Positions 29,979 through 40,075 are shown, counted from the first letter of the stretch. The stretch is DNA of 64,000 bases from Aliidiomarina sanyensis (GCF_003987175.1 NZ_PIPM01000001.1:372001-436000); one strand, 5' to 3'. The notes: generated by a model from the sequence alone, not told the origin. A program made the numbers and translations.

Positions 29979-30650
29979 ATGCAACCCAAGCACATTGCTT
30001 GGATCGTTTTTTTAATTCCAATTTTAGCAGCAAACGGAGCATACCTGATTGGACGATTCGAAGGGGTTGCGTACGAATGCATACCCTATTTGCATGGGTG
30101 CACATCCATCAGCCGAGCCGCTCGGCTCGGGAGCGCCATCTTTTGGTTTCGCGGGCTCATGATGCCCATTGCCGTCTTTTTGTTTGCATTTTGGTACCTT
30201 CATTATCACTGGCTAGCCCACATCACAGGCAAACGCCCGTTCCACGTGCTGATCAGTGGCGTCATCGGTGCAGTTTTTCTCATATTGTATGTGGATTTTT
30301 TGGGGACCGAAGGGGATTTCTACCGCTTCATGCGTGAACAAGGAATTCTTTTTTATTTTGCGTTTACCGCACTCGCCCAAATGTTCAGTATTCATTGGCT
30401 TCATGCGAAAACAGAAGTTCTCCACAGACGCCTCAAACGCCTTTTACAAGCCCAAGCAAGTCTTATCATCATCGCATGGGGCTTTGCCATGGTCCAGTTG
30501 ACCGTCAAGACGCTCGAATTAAGCTGGTCGAGTCAAATGGAAAACGCGGCTGCGTGGAATGTATCCTTGTTGATGTCGTTTTTTTACTTGTTTACTGCCT
30601 GGATGTGGCAACACACCCAGTACCGCTGGACGCTCCTCAATAAATCCTGA
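29979..30650 (+). CDS. Uncharacterised six-helix integral membrane protein
   Basis: No family recognised with confidence; some resemblance in size and helix count to Frag1/DRAM/Sfk1-like proteins. The ATG at 29979 has AAAGGAG before it. The 223-aa protein has about six hydrophobic helices, among them WIVFLIPILAANGAYLIG and HVLISGVIGAVFLILYVDF. A short polar loop HGCTSISRAARLG after helix 1 is the most motif-like part. It is probably in an operon with the lipoprotein upstream, and converges on hrpA with no obvious terminator in the 9-base gap. Confidence 0.65.
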   Translation: MQPKHIAWIVFLIPILAANGAYLIGRFEGVAYECIPYLHGCTSISRAARLGSAIFWFRGLMMPIAVFLFAFWYLHYHWLAHITGKRPFHVLISGVIGAVFLILYVDFLGTEGDFYRFMREQGILFYFAFTALAQMFSIHWLHAKTEVLHRRLKRLLQAQASLIIIAWGFAMVQLTVKTLELSWSSQMENAAAWNVSLLMSFFYLFTAWMWQHTQYRWTLLNKS

Positions 30651-30659
30651 CGCGCTGCT

Positions 30660-33600
30660 CTATGCTTTGGACATGAGCGCTTCAATCTCATCGAGCCGCT
30701 GTTTTAAGCGCTGTTCAGATACTGGGAATGCGGTTCCGAGTTGTTGAGCAAACGTCGAGACCCGAAACTCCTCGAGATACCAACGAAACTCAGTCCATTC
30801 ATCTGGCGCAGCTTCGCCTGGAAGAATTTTCTTCTCCAGAGCCTGCCAACGTGACTCTAGTTTTTCAAAAACAAGGCACCGGAGACGGTCTTTGTTTGGA
30901 TCAACAGGTAATTTCTCGACCCGTTGAGCGAGCGCTTTCAGATAACGCTCGGCGTCACTCAGGCGGGCTTCTCCAAAATCACTGACAAACCCTGGATAGA
31001 CCAAGCGTTCAAGGTGTGCTTTGACATCATTGTAGGAGTTCACCAGAGGTAACGGGATCTTACCTTTTAACTGTTTTTGTATTTGATGGCTGAGTAAAAG
31101 ACAACGTTCGACCTGTTGCGCAATCGACAACGTTTTATCATTCAGTTCGGCTCGAACACGATCGCACAGGGCGCGAAACTCAGTTTCATTTTTAGGTTCA
31201 CTCTCACCGATCAAGCTATCGATCGCGGCCAACATGCAATCTTCAATCAACGACTCAACTCGTCCCCACGGGTTGAAGTACATTGCGAGCTTCGCCTTGT
31301 TAGGGAGCTTCTCGCGTAAATAACTCACCGGTGAAGGGATCTGCAAAAGGACTAATTTACGCAGGCCCTGACGATTTGCTTGTCTTGCTTCCTCCGGGTT
31401 ATCGAACACGCGAATTGCGACAGTTTTCCCTTCATCCTGAAGTGCCGGAAACGCTTGAATGGCGAAGCGGCCTGTTTTCTTTTCAACGGGTCGAGGAGCT
31501 TGGCCGAACGTCCAATCCGTCAAGCCAGATTGCTCGACATCATCTCCAGCGGTCGCTACCAGAGTTTCGGTAACTTTCGGCTGCAGCTGAACTTGAACTT
31601 GACGGAGGTCCCTGCCCCGCGCAATCACTTGGTCATGTTCATCAAGTACACGGAAGTTTACTCTTAAATGGTCTGGGACCAAGTCCCACTGCCAAGCGTC
31701 CGGCGGAACTTCAATCCCACTCATTCGTTTGAAGCGCTGAGTCATTGAATGAACGAGCGATGTTTCGCTACCAATCAAGGACGCATCCACGCTTTCAAAA
31801 AACGCACGCGCATAATTTGGCGCAGGAACAAAATTGCGACGCCATTGTTTTGGTAGCGACTTAATCAACGCGACAATAAGCGCTTCACGAAATGCCGGAA
31901 CTTGCCAATCAAAGCCGTATGGCTGAACTTGATTTAACTGCGGCAACGGAATATCGACCGACACGCCATCATCTGGGTCACCGGGCTCAAATAGGTACTG
32001 GAGTGGAAGGCGCAAACGCCCCTGCGTCCAGGTATCGGGATATTGATTCTCGGTCACATGGGTGGCTTCTTGCTGCATCAATTGTTCTCGAGTGAAATGC
32101 AAAACTCGAGGGTCTGTTTGACGCGCTTTTTTAAGCCATGCAAGCAACGCACGGTCATCGTAAATATCTGCGGGCAAATGCTGATCATACGCCATGTAAA
32201 GCGCTTCCTCATCCACCAAGATGTCACGACGACGTGATTTATCTTCAAGCGCGCGTATATCGGCTATTAATTCAAGGTTGGCTTTAAGGAACGCTGGTGG
32301 TTTTTGCATTTGTGCATTCACCAGCGCTTCTCGAATAAATACTTCGCGCGCTGTGACTGGATCGATAGGGCCGTATTGCACAATTCGCCCGGTTACAATC
32401 AATAAGCCGTACAAGGTGACCTGTTCGGTGGCAACCACTGCACCACGTTTCCGCAAATAGCGAGGCTCATGATGCTTTTTCCGAACCAAATGTTCAGCGG
32501 CAGGTTCAATCCACTCAGGTTCGATCCCTGCAACATATCGTCCGTATAATTTGCTTGTTTCTACCAACTCGGCGGTCATGATCCATTTCGGTTTTTTTCG
32601 AAATACACCTGAGCCTGGGAAAATAAAGAAACGGCTTTGGCGCGCGCCGAGATACTGGTGTTTCTCGTCCTTTTGTCCAATGTGAGAGAGCAATCCGCTC
32701 AATAAAGCGCGATGAACTTGCGTGCTCGTTGCAGGTTCGTCATTAATCCGCATCCCCTGCTCACGCACACTTTGGCGTAACTGAGTGTAGACGTCTTGCC
32801 ACTCCCGCACTCGCAAATAATGAATAAACTCCTTTTGACACTGCTTGCGAAATTGATTTCCGGTCAGCGCTTTTTGCTGTTCTTGTAAGTAATCCCATAG
32901 CTTCAGATAACTGAGAAAGTCTGAGCTTTCGTCAAGAAAGCGACGATGCAGTTCGTCCGCTCGCTGTTGTTTATCGTGAGGACGTTCACGCGGATCTTGA
33001 ATACTCAATGCTGCTACGATGATTAGAACTTCCCGAACAGATTGGTGGTCTTGCGCTGCAAGCAGCATACGCCCTAATCGGGGATCAACTGGGAAACGCC
33101 CTAGCGCACGGCCAATCGACGTCAGCTTCGGTGGGCGACGACGTGAACCGGAAGTAAACGCACCGAGCTCTTCAAGAAGTCTCACGCCATCGTTAATAAA
33201 GCGTTCGTCGGGCCGCTGTAAAAAAGGAAATGAGCGTATATCACCCAATTTCAATGTCGTCATTTGCAAAATGACCGAGGCCAGATTGGTCCGTAGGATT
33301 TCCGGATCCGTGAAGGCCGGCCGTTGTTGGTAGTCCGCCTCGCTGTATAGCCGAATACATATTCCGGGCCCCACACGCCCACACCGGCCCGCGCGTTGAT
33401 TGGCACTCGCTTGCGAAATCGGCTCGATGGGCAATCGTTGCACCTTGGTGCGATAGCTGTAGCGTGAAATTCGTGCCGTTCCTGGGTCAATTACATAACG
33501 TATACCGGGAACCGTGAGACTGGTTTCCGCAACATTGGTTGCGAGAACAATTCGGCGTCCTTGACTCGGTTGGAAAATTCTATTTTGCTCGCTTGCCGAT

Positions 33601-34424
33601 AAGCGAGCATACAGTGGAATGATCTCGAGCGGTCCTCGATGATCCCGATGGAATTCCTTCAATGCATCAGCGCTATCGCGTATTTCCCGCTCGCCACTGA
33701 GAAAAACCAAGATATCACCGGGACCCTCAGCCATTAACTCGGCCGAGGCATCACAAATCCCTTGGAGCATATCTACTTCGTCCGTGTCCCGCGTGTCTTG
33801 TGCGTTATCCTCACTCAGGAGCGGTCGGTAACGCATCTCAACTGGATATGTTCGCCCCGATACCTCTATCACTGGTGCGTCACGGAAATGTTGAGAAAAG
33901 CGTTCAGTTTCGATCGTTGCGGACGTAATAATCACTTTCAAGTCCGCTCTTTTTTCAATAAGTTGGCGCAATACACCCAGAAGAAAGTCAATATTCAGAG
34001 AGCGTTCGTGCGCTTCATCAATAATTATGACGCTGTATTGACGAAGGAGCCTGTCGCGCTGCAGCTCAGCCAACAAAATCCCATCCGTCATCAATTTAAT
34101 CGCCGTGTGTTCGGACGATTGGTCCTGAAAACGAATTTTATAACCCACTGTCTGGCCCAAAGGCTCTGCGAGCTCTTCGGCGATCCGTCGGGCAACCGAG
34201 CGGGCTGCAAGCCGACGTGGTTGCGTGTGTCCAATGACTCCCTGTTCACCATAGCCCATTTCAAGAAGCATCTTGGGTAACTGCGTGGTTTTGCCAGAAC
34301 CCGTCTCTCCTGCGAGCACGATCACCTGATTTGCTTCAATAGCTGCTTGAATGCGCTGACGCTCGGCCACGACAGGGAGTTGTTCGGGATAAGAAATAAC
34401 GCGCTTCGTGTTGAATTCAGACAT
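30660..34424 (-). CDS. hrpA: ATP-dependent RNA helicase HrpA
   Basis: DEAH-box RNA helicase (1254 aa from the chosen ATG). Visible are motif I GETGSGKTTQ, motif II DEAH in IIIDEAHERSLN, motif III SATIE, and motif VI QRAGRCGRVGPG. The HA2/OB-fold region follows, and then the long C-terminal DUF3418 part that distinguishes HrpA from HrpB. HrpA in E. coli rescues stalled ribosomes and processes fimbrial mRNA. The open frame extends to 34496, but that would cover the terminator of the upstream CBS gene, so I place the start at MSEFNTKRV. No strong SD is visible there. Confidence 0.94.
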   Translation of the reverse strand: MSEFNTKRVISYPEQLPVVAERQRIQAAIEANQVIVLAGETGSGKTTQLPKMLLEMGYGEQGVIGHTQPRRLAARSVARRIAEELAEPLGQTVGYKIRFQDQSSEHTAIKLMTDGILLAELQRDRLLRQYSVIIIDEAHERSLNIDFLLGVLRQLIEKRADLKVIITSATIETERFSQHFRDAPVIEVSGRTYPVEMRYRPLLSEDNAQDTRDTDEVDMLQGICDASAELMAEGPGDILVFLSGEREIRDSADALKEFHRDHRGPLEIIPLYARLSASEQNRIFQPSQGRRIVLATNVAETSLTVPGIRYVIDPGTARISRYSYRTKVQRLPIEPISQASANQRAGRCGRVGPGICIRLYSEADYQQRPAFTDPEILRTNLASVILQMTTLKLGDIRSFPFLQRPDERFINDGVRLLEELGAFTSGSRRRPPKLTSIGRALGRFPVDPRLGRMLLAAQDHQSVREVLIIVAALSIQDPRERPHDKQQRADELHRRFLDESSDFLSYLKLWDYLQEQQKALTGNQFRKQCQKEFIHYLRVREWQDVYTQLRQSVREQGMRINDEPATSTQVHRALLSGLLSHIGQKDEKHQYLGARQSRFFIFPGSGVFRKKPKWIMTAELVETSKLYGRYVAGIEPEWIEPAAEHLVRKKHHEPRYLRKRGAVVATEQVTLYGLLIVTGRIVQYGPIDPVTAREVFIREALVNAQMQKPPAFLKANLELIADIRALEDKSRRRDILVDEEALYMAYDQHLPADIYDDRALLAWLKKARQTDPRVLHFTREQLMQQEATHVTENQYPDTWTQGRLRLPLQYLFEPGDPDDGVSVDIPLPQLNQVQPYGFDWQVPAFREALIVALIKSLPKQWRRNFVPAPNYARAFFESVDASLIGSETSLVHSMTQRFKRMSGIEVPPDAWQWDLVPDHLRVNFRVLDEHDQVIARGRDLRQVQVQLQPKVTETLVATAGDDVEQSGLTDWTFGQAPRPVEKKTGRFAIQAFPALQDEGKTVAIRVFDNPEEARQANRQGLRKLVLLQIPSPVSYLREKLPNKAKLAMYFNPWGRVESLIEDCMLAAIDSLIGESEPKNETEFRALCDRVRAELNDKTLSIAQQVERCLLLSHQIQKQLKGKIPLPLVNSYNDVKAHLERLVYPGFVSDFGEARLSDAERYLKALAQRVEKLPVDPNKDRLRCLVFEKLESRWQALEKKILPGEAAPDEWTEFRWYLEEFRVSTFAQQLGTAFPVSEQRLKQRLDEIEALMSKA

Positions 34425-34446
34425 CGGATGATTTTGGAAAAATTCA

Positions 34447-34483
34447 AAGAAAAAGGCCGTCCAGTTTATCAAACCAGACGGCC
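34447..34483 (-). terminator. Terminator after the CBS-domain gene
   Basis: On the minus strand GGCCGTC pairs with GACGGCC around a loop that itself contains GTTT/AAAC. TTTTTCTTTG follows. It lies between the CBS gene and hrpA, and so separates their transcripts. Confidence 0.82.
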
Positions 34484-34505
34484 CTCGCCTATGCACAATC
34501 CTGTA

Positions 34506-34922
34506 TTAATGATTCGCGTATGAATCCCGTAAATGAAGATCAATCGCCCGCAACACATCGGTCCGACTTATCACACCAACCAATTGGTTTGCATAGTCAA
34601 CCACTGGATATACCTTGGGACGTTGATTCCCGAGCTGTTGGGCAAGATCCAAAATTGCCATATCTGAATTCACGGTGACGACTTCAGCACTCATACAATC
34701 CTCGACCGTCGCTGACTGCTCCTTATGGTAGGTTCCTTCAAGCATCATCGCCAGGCAATCTTGCTCGGACAGAAAGCCAATCACTGCTCCGTGTTCATCA
34801 ATAACGGGACCGCCACTTTGGTTTGCAGAAACCAGCATCGAAACTGCGGTTTCTACCGGCATTGAGCGGGTAAATTTCACTGGGTGCCGATTCATGTAAT
34901 CCTGAACTTTGACCGACCGCAT
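34506..34922 (-). CDS. CBS-domain protein
   Basis: 138-aa protein made of two CBS motifs (about residues 8-60 and 75-130), with typical GGPVIDEHGAVIGFLSEQDC and YPVVDYANQLVGVISRTDVL strands. CBS pairs bind adenine nucleotides and usually regulate a partner, but no partner domain is fused. It starts 4 bases after the isoaspartyl peptidase gene, and its SD AGGAGG is inside that gene's end, so the two form an operon. Function unknown. Confidence 0.85.
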   Translation of the reverse strand: MRSVKVQDYMNRHPVKFTRSMPVETAVSMLVSANQSGGPVIDEHGAVIGFLSEQDCLAMMLEGTYHKEQSATVEDCMSAEVVTVNSDMAILDLAQQLGNQRPKVYPVVDYANQLVGVISRTDVLRAIDLHLRDSYANH

Positions 34923-34926
34923 AGAT

Positions 34927-35997
34927 TCACTCCTCCTGCTGATAAATTCCGATCACCGTACCTTCACGCTGCGTTCGTGCCCCGCGGTACATGCCCTCTG
35001 TATTGAACGGCATGCTAAAGTTTCCTTGCGCATCCATGATGATTACGCCGCCGGTGCCACCAACCGGTAGCAACACATTATGAATCACATGTGCGCCGGC
35101 TTCCTCAATGGATTCGCCCAAGTATTTCACACGACTACAGACCTGTGCCGATACGTTGTAACGAATGAAGTATTCTCCATGGCCCGTTGCGGAGACACCG
35201 CAACTCGCATTGTCGGCCCAAGTGCCCGCACCAATAATGGGGGCATCACCAATCCGATTGTAGCGTTTTGCGGTCATCCCGCCGGTTGACGTACCTGCGA
35301 CAATATTACCTCGCTGATCAACCGCTACCGCTCCAACCGTCCCCATATTAAACGCGGGATCCCATGTGCCGGACTGCGCAATTTGATCGCCCGTGCGGTC
35401 TTCTTCCCGCAAGAGCTCAAGGGCACGCTGCAACTGCTCATAACGGTGCTCCGTATTGAAGTAACTGTTCTCGACGAGTTCAAGACCGCGTTCTTCAGCA
35501 AACTCCGCTGCACCCTCGGCACTCAGCATAACATGACGACTATTTTCCATCACTTCGCGCGCGAGCTGAATTGGACTTTTCACTGTCCGAACCCCTGCGA
35601 CTGCCCCCGCGTCGAGTAAACCGCCATGCATAATCGATGCATCAAGTTCATGACCACCATCAAAGGTATAAACCGACCCGCGCCCTGCATTGAATAAAGG
35701 CTCTTCCTCCATGACTTGGATAGCAGCAATGACAGCGTCCATACTCTCGCCACCTGCTTCGAGTATGGCGTACCCCGCATCAAGTGCTGCGTTCAATGCG
35801 GCCTTAAATGCCTCTTCGCGCTCTGGGGTCATGTTTTCGCGGGTAATGGTGCCTGCACCGCCATGGATCACCAATCCGAAGTTTACTTCATCCTGCTGTG
35901 CAGCCTGTGCTTGCCCGGTAGCATCGCCTGAATCCGCGCCACATCCAACTAATGTGATAACTGCAGCAATTGTCAGTGCTAAGCGTGTTTTCCCCAT
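34927..35997 (-). CDS. Isoaspartyl peptidase / L-asparaginase (Ntn hydrolase), probable lipoprotein
   Basis: 356-aa plant-type asparaginase family protein that cleaves itself to expose a Thr nucleophile, here in FNMGTVGAVAVD near residue 224. It hydrolyses isoaspartyl dipeptides and asparagine. The family signatures LVIHGGAGTI, NAGRGSVYT and TSTGGMTAKRYNRIGDAP are intact. The N-terminus MGKTRLALTIAAVITLVGCG has a lipobox, so unlike the cytosolic E. coli IaaA this form is exported and probably lipid-anchored. That suits peptide scavenging from outside. GGGGAG precedes the ATG. Confidence 0.9.
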   Translation of the reverse strand: MGKTRLALTIAAVITLVGCGADSGDATGQAQAAQQDEVNFGLVIHGGAGTITRENMTPEREEAFKAALNAALDAGYAILEAGGESMDAVIAAIQVMEEEPLFNAGRGSVYTFDGGHELDASIMHGGLLDAGAVAGVRTVKSPIQLAREVMENSRHVMLSAEGAAEFAEERGLELVENSYFNTEHRYEQLQRALELLREEDRTGDQIAQSGTWDPAFNMGTVGAVAVDQRGNIVAGTSTGGMTAKRYNRIGDAPIIGAGTWADNASCGVSATGHGEYFIRYNVSAQVCSRVKYLGESIEEAGAHVIHNVLLPVGGTGGVIIMDAQGNFSMPFNTEGMYRGARTQREGTVIGIYQQEE

Positions 35998-36167
35998 GAT
36001 ACGTCTCCCCTTCGGTTTTCATTATTAATTTAGACGGTTTCTGATGATCTTTCCGAATTTTCTTACGGATTCTCGTCATTATGCGCAGGTTAGAAACTCG
36101 CATACAAGGGGAGCGCGATGATATGCTTGCGACCAAAGATCAATGAAACTGATACTGGCTGAAACCA

Positions 36168-37604
36168 ATGACAGCAACAATATACTGGCATGATTACGAA
36201 GCAGGTGGCGTCAATCCGCGGGTTGATCGCCCCATGCAATTTGCAGGCGTACGAACGGATCGCGAACTGAACATCATTAGCAAGCCACTGAGCCTGTATT
36301 GCCAATTAAGCCCCGATTACCTCCCGCACCCAGAAGCATGTTTAATTACAGGAATCACTCCGCAGACTGCGAACCAACGAGGGTTGCCTGAAGCCGAGTT
36401 TGCTCGACGCATTCTCAAGGAGTTTGCGCAGCCGGAAACGACCGTATGTGGCTATAACAATATTCGCTACGACGATGAGATAACCCGCTTTTTGTTTTAT
36501 CGAAATTTTTTAGACCCGTATGCCTATAGCTGGCAAGACGGAAACAGTCGTTGGGATTTGCTCACGCTCGTGCGCTCAGCATGGGCGCTCCGGCCGGATG
36601 GAATACAATGGCCAACCACTGAGGAAGGACGAGTGATTCTAAAACTCGATCAACTCGCCCCTGCAAACGGGATAGAACACGGTCAAGCGCACGATGCACT
36701 GGCCGATGTGTATGCAACGATCGAGCTGGCCAAAGTGATTAAAACGGCTCAACCCAAACTGTACGATTTTTGTTTCGATATCCGCCGTAAACATGCCCTA
36801 ACCCAGATTGTTGAGAAAGCCATGGTGCAATCAACGATGCTGGTTCATGTCAGCGGCCATTATGGTGCCGACGCAGGCTATGCCCGTTGGATTATGCCTC
36901 TCGGGTTTTCGCCCCGCCAACCAAATCAGTTAATCGCTTGGCGGCTCGATTGTGATCCCCAAACGTTTCTCGCGATGGATGCAGAGTCGCTACGGCAGCT
37001 CTGGCTTACTCCACAGGATGAACTCGGCACACAAGAACGTCCCGGTATCGTCACAATCGCTCTCAATCAATGCCCGTTTCTGGCGCCTGGAGCAACCTTA
37101 AGCGAAGCGCGTGCGCGAACCTTTGGTCAGTCGCAGCACGACGCGCTGAATACGCTGACCTTGTTACAACAGTCGGAAGCATTTCGAGCCACCGTCCTGC
37201 ACGCAGCAAGTCAGGAGCGTGAGTACGCGGCGGAACGCGAAGATGATGTTGATCAAGCACTATATTCCGGCGGCTTTTTTAGTCAGCAAGCGCGCAGTCA
37301 CATGGATTTGATCGCACGGGCCAGTCCAGAACAATTGGGCGGAATGGATCTTCCGTTCGATGACCCTCGCATTCCACCACTGCTGTTCCGCTATCGGGCA
37401 CGAAATTTCCCGACGACGCTGTCAAATCACGAACAGGAAAAATGGCGACGGTTCTGTCAGGAGCGCCTGCAATATGGTGGTCACGGATATCTAAGCCTTG
37501 AGGAGTATGCCCTGCACATTGAAAACTTGGCACATCAACATGAGTCTGACCCACAGAAAATGGCCATTCTAAAGGCACTGTATCAACACGCGCAAAGCCT
37601 CTAG
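36168..37604 (+). CDS. sbcB: Exodeoxyribonuclease I
   Basis: 3'-5' single-strand DNA exonuclease of mismatch repair and recombination. The 478-aa protein has the DEDDh acidic pair in IYWHDYEAGG, the middle GYNNIRYDDE segment and the HGQAHDALADV motif with the catalytic His and Asp. A C-terminal exonuclease-I helical extension follows. The length equals E. coli ExoI (475 aa). It is a single gene followed by a strong terminator. Confidence 0.96.
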   Translation: MTATIYWHDYEAGGVNPRVDRPMQFAGVRTDRELNIISKPLSLYCQLSPDYLPHPEACLITGITPQTANQRGLPEAEFARRILKEFAQPETTVCGYNNIRYDDEITRFLFYRNFLDPYAYSWQDGNSRWDLLTLVRSAWALRPDGIQWPTTEEGRVILKLDQLAPANGIEHGQAHDALADVYATIELAKVIKTAQPKLYDFCFDIRRKHALTQIVEKAMVQSTMLVHVSGHYGADAGYARWIMPLGFSPRQPNQLIAWRLDCDPQTFLAMDAESLRQLWLTPQDELGTQERPGIVTIALNQCPFLAPGATLSEARARTFGQSQHDALNTLTLLQQSEAFRATVLHAASQEREYAAEREDDVDQALYSGGFFSQQARSHMDLIARASPEQLGGMDLPFDDPRIPPLLFRYRARNFPTTLSNHEQEKWRRFCQERLQYGGHGYLSLEEYALHIENLAHQHESDPQKMAILKALYQHAQSL

Positions 37605-37642
37605 TGGCGCCGGCCTTTACCCGCGCACGCGGTACGTTAAGA

Positions 37643-37675
37643 TAAAAAAACGCGTTCCGAAGAACGCGTTTTTTA
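37643..37675. terminator. Bidirectional terminator between sbcB and the MMPL gene
   Basis: The perfect stem AAAAAACGCGTTC/GAACGCGTTTTTT has a CGAA loop and supplies a T-run on either strand, serving both convergent genes. Confidence 0.9.
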
Positions 37676-37696
37676 TGTGCTGAGTCATCGAAACGT

Positions 37697-40060
37697 TTAA
37701 GACGGTATTCCGATTGCCTTGGGTTCCGACTTCGGCCCCACACGGAACAAGCGTGCGAGGGCTGGGATCAGAATCAAAGCACCCAACATATTCCAGAGGA
37801 ACATGAAGGTAAGTAGTAGCCCCATATCCGCTTGGAACTTGATCGGCGACCACATCCACGTTGCGACACCAATGGCCAAGGTCAAACCGGTAAAGCCAAC
37901 CGCCTTACCTGTCTTCGATAGTGCATAGATATAGCTCTCGGCCAGATCCATACCTTGATTCAAGGCTTCGCGAACCTTCGAGTAGATATAAATCCCGTAA
38001 TCAACCCCGATACCAACCCCAAGTGCAATCACGGGTAAGGTGGCAACTTTCACCCCGATACCGAGCATCGACATAAGGGCTTGGCTCGTCACCGTCGTAA
38101 ACATTAACGGAAGAACAATACACAGTACGGTCCGAATACTGCGGAAGGTAATTAAACACAGGGCAATCACGACACCGTACACCCACATCAGCATGCGCAT
38201 TTGTGCGTCTTCAATGACTTTATTTGTCGCTGCCTCGATCCCTGCATTTCCAGCAGCCATCAAGAACTCAACATCATCCGACGGGTATTGCGCAGCAAAA
38301 GCTCGAACCTCATCAACGACTCGGTTCAAGGTATCCGCTTTGTGATCATTCAGATAAAGAATGATGGGGGCCATTGAACAATCGCCATTAAAAAGACCGC
38401 TCGGACGTTGATTAATGGACGCATTGATGACGAAGTTATCGCGGTTCACACTCGACCACTTCAAGTTTCCTTCGTTGATCCCCGCCATGCCTAACTTTGA
38501 GACATAAACAATCGAGCGAACGCTCTGGACTCCAGGTACATTTTCCATGTGCCACTGGAACCGGTCCATCAGCGCCATATTGTTGTACTGAATACATTGC
38601 TCTGGTGCAGTCTCCACCATCACCACAAAAATATCCGTACTGGCGCTGTAATTCTCGACCTGAAACGCATTATCAAGGTTATAGCGAGAGTCAGCACGCA
38701 GCTCTGGGGCGCCGCTATCTAAATCACCTATCTGCAGGTTTTGTGCCTGGTAAAGCCCCCACACCGTCATCAAGCCAGCCACCACAACAGCGCCGACCGC
38801 CCATTTCGGTTGGGTAAAGCGTCCAAACAACGCGAAAATTGGATGTGGTTTCTGACGCACTTTTTGCAGATACCGCACACCGCCCTTCGACACATCGAGA
38901 TAAGAAGTCAAGATGGGCAGTAAGCCAAGATTAGTCAGAACAATAACCGCAACACCAATACTTGCTGCAATTGCCAGCTCTTTGATCACCGCCACGTCGA
39001 TGACCATCAGCGTCGTGAAACCAATGGCGTCAGATGCCAATGCGGTAAGACCTGCCGCGTACAAACCTCGGAATGCGAGTCGAGATGCTTGGAGCTTGTC
39101 CAAACCGTCGGCACGGTTGGCCATCACGGCATTGATGATCTGCACCCCATGACTTACCCCGATCGCAAAGACCAGGAACGGGACGAGCATCGAATATGGG
39201 TTAATGCCACTGCCAATCAGCTTAATAATACCAAGCTGCCAAATCACCGCGATGACCGAACAGAGGAGGACAACCAACGAACTTCTCACGCATCGGCTGT
39301 ATAAGAACAACATCCCAAACGTAATGAGCATCGCGAGCAGGAAGAACCCTCCAACGAGCAATGCCCCATCAATCAAGTCACCAACAACCTTCGCAAAACC
39401 AACAATTTGGATATTGATCGTGTCAGATTCAAACCGCTCTCGAATATCCCGCTCCAGGCGTTGGCCAAACTCATGATAGTCCAAACTCTCACCCGTCTCC
39501 GGGTCAACCTCATTCAAAGGCACATAGATGAGCGCCGAACGGAAATTATTTGCGACTAAATCCCCGACGGTACCGGAACGCAATATATTCTGACGTAACT
39601 GTTCAAGTGATTCCTCTGAACCATCATAGGTTGCAGGAATCACAGGACCACCGACAAAGCCTTCCTCTGTGACCTCTGACCATCGGACGTTCGGCGTCCA
39701 AATTGAGCGCATTCCAGACCGATTCACACCTCGAACGAACGAGAGTTCATCAGTAACTTCACGGAGTAGCTCTTGAAAATCCGCATCGAAAATAGTGCCA
39801 TCCGTGGTTTCAACTGAGACCCGAATTGCATTTCCAAGCGCGGCGAGGTCATCTTCATATTTGAAAAAGTTCTGCACGAATTCGTGGTTGGCTGGAATCA
39901 TCTTCCGGAAACTTGCATCCGGGCGAACCTGCGCCGCATGATAAAGAAGAAAAGCGGTCAAGCCAGCAAAAATGAGCACCCAGAGTAACCGGTGTTTGAA
40001 AAGGAGATTCTCAGCCAGCGACGCCTTGCCCTGACTCGTGTTTTTTAGTGTTTCTTGCAT
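37697..40060 (-). CDS. RND/MMPL-family transporter
   Basis: 787-aa inner-membrane protein with the MMPL/RND plan. There is one N-terminal helix, a periplasmic domain of about 200 residues, a block of five to six helices (GGFFLLAMLITFGMLFLY onward), a second periplasmic domain and a second helix block. Residues such as GIGVDYGIYIYSKVRE, with a charged Asp in a helix, are typical of proton-driven members. MMPL proteins export lipids or other hydrophobic compounds. It follows the Ycf48-like gene by 15 bases. Substrate unknown; tripartite partners are not encoded nearby. Confidence 0.88.
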   Translation of the reverse strand: MQETLKNTSQGKASLAENLLFKHRLLWVLIFAGLTAFLLYHAAQVRPDASFRKMIPANHEFVQNFFKYEDDLAALGNAIRVSVETTDGTIFDADFQELLREVTDELSFVRGVNRSGMRSIWTPNVRWSEVTEEGFVGGPVIPATYDGSEESLEQLRQNILRSGTVGDLVANNFRSALIYVPLNEVDPETGESLDYHEFGQRLERDIRERFESDTINIQIVGFAKVVGDLIDGALLVGGFFLLAMLITFGMLFLYSRCVRSSLVVLLCSVIAVIWQLGIIKLIGSGINPYSMLVPFLVFAIGVSHGVQIINAVMANRADGLDKLQASRLAFRGLYAAGLTALASDAIGFTTLMVIDVAVIKELAIAASIGVAVIVLTNLGLLPILTSYLDVSKGGVRYLQKVRQKPHPIFALFGRFTQPKWAVGAVVVAGLMTVWGLYQAQNLQIGDLDSGAPELRADSRYNLDNAFQVENYSASTDIFVVMVETAPEQCIQYNNMALMDRFQWHMENVPGVQSVRSIVYVSKLGMAGINEGNLKWSSVNRDNFVINASINQRPSGLFNGDCSMAPIILYLNDHKADTLNRVVDEVRAFAAQYPSDDVEFLMAAGNAGIEAATNKVIEDAQMRMLMWVYGVVIALCLITFRSIRTVLCIVLPLMFTTVTSQALMSMLGIGVKVATLPVIALGVGIGVDYGIYIYSKVREALNQGMDLAESYIYALSKTGKAVGFTGLTLAIGVATWMWSPIKFQADMGLLLTFMFLWNMLGALILIPALARLFRVGPKSEPKAIGIPS

Positions 40061-40075
40061 GAGTTCAAGGCCCCT

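Noticed and set aside
33762-34280. 172-codon plus-strand frame
   Set aside because: Antisense to the helicase core of hrpA, which has intact motifs I, II and III.
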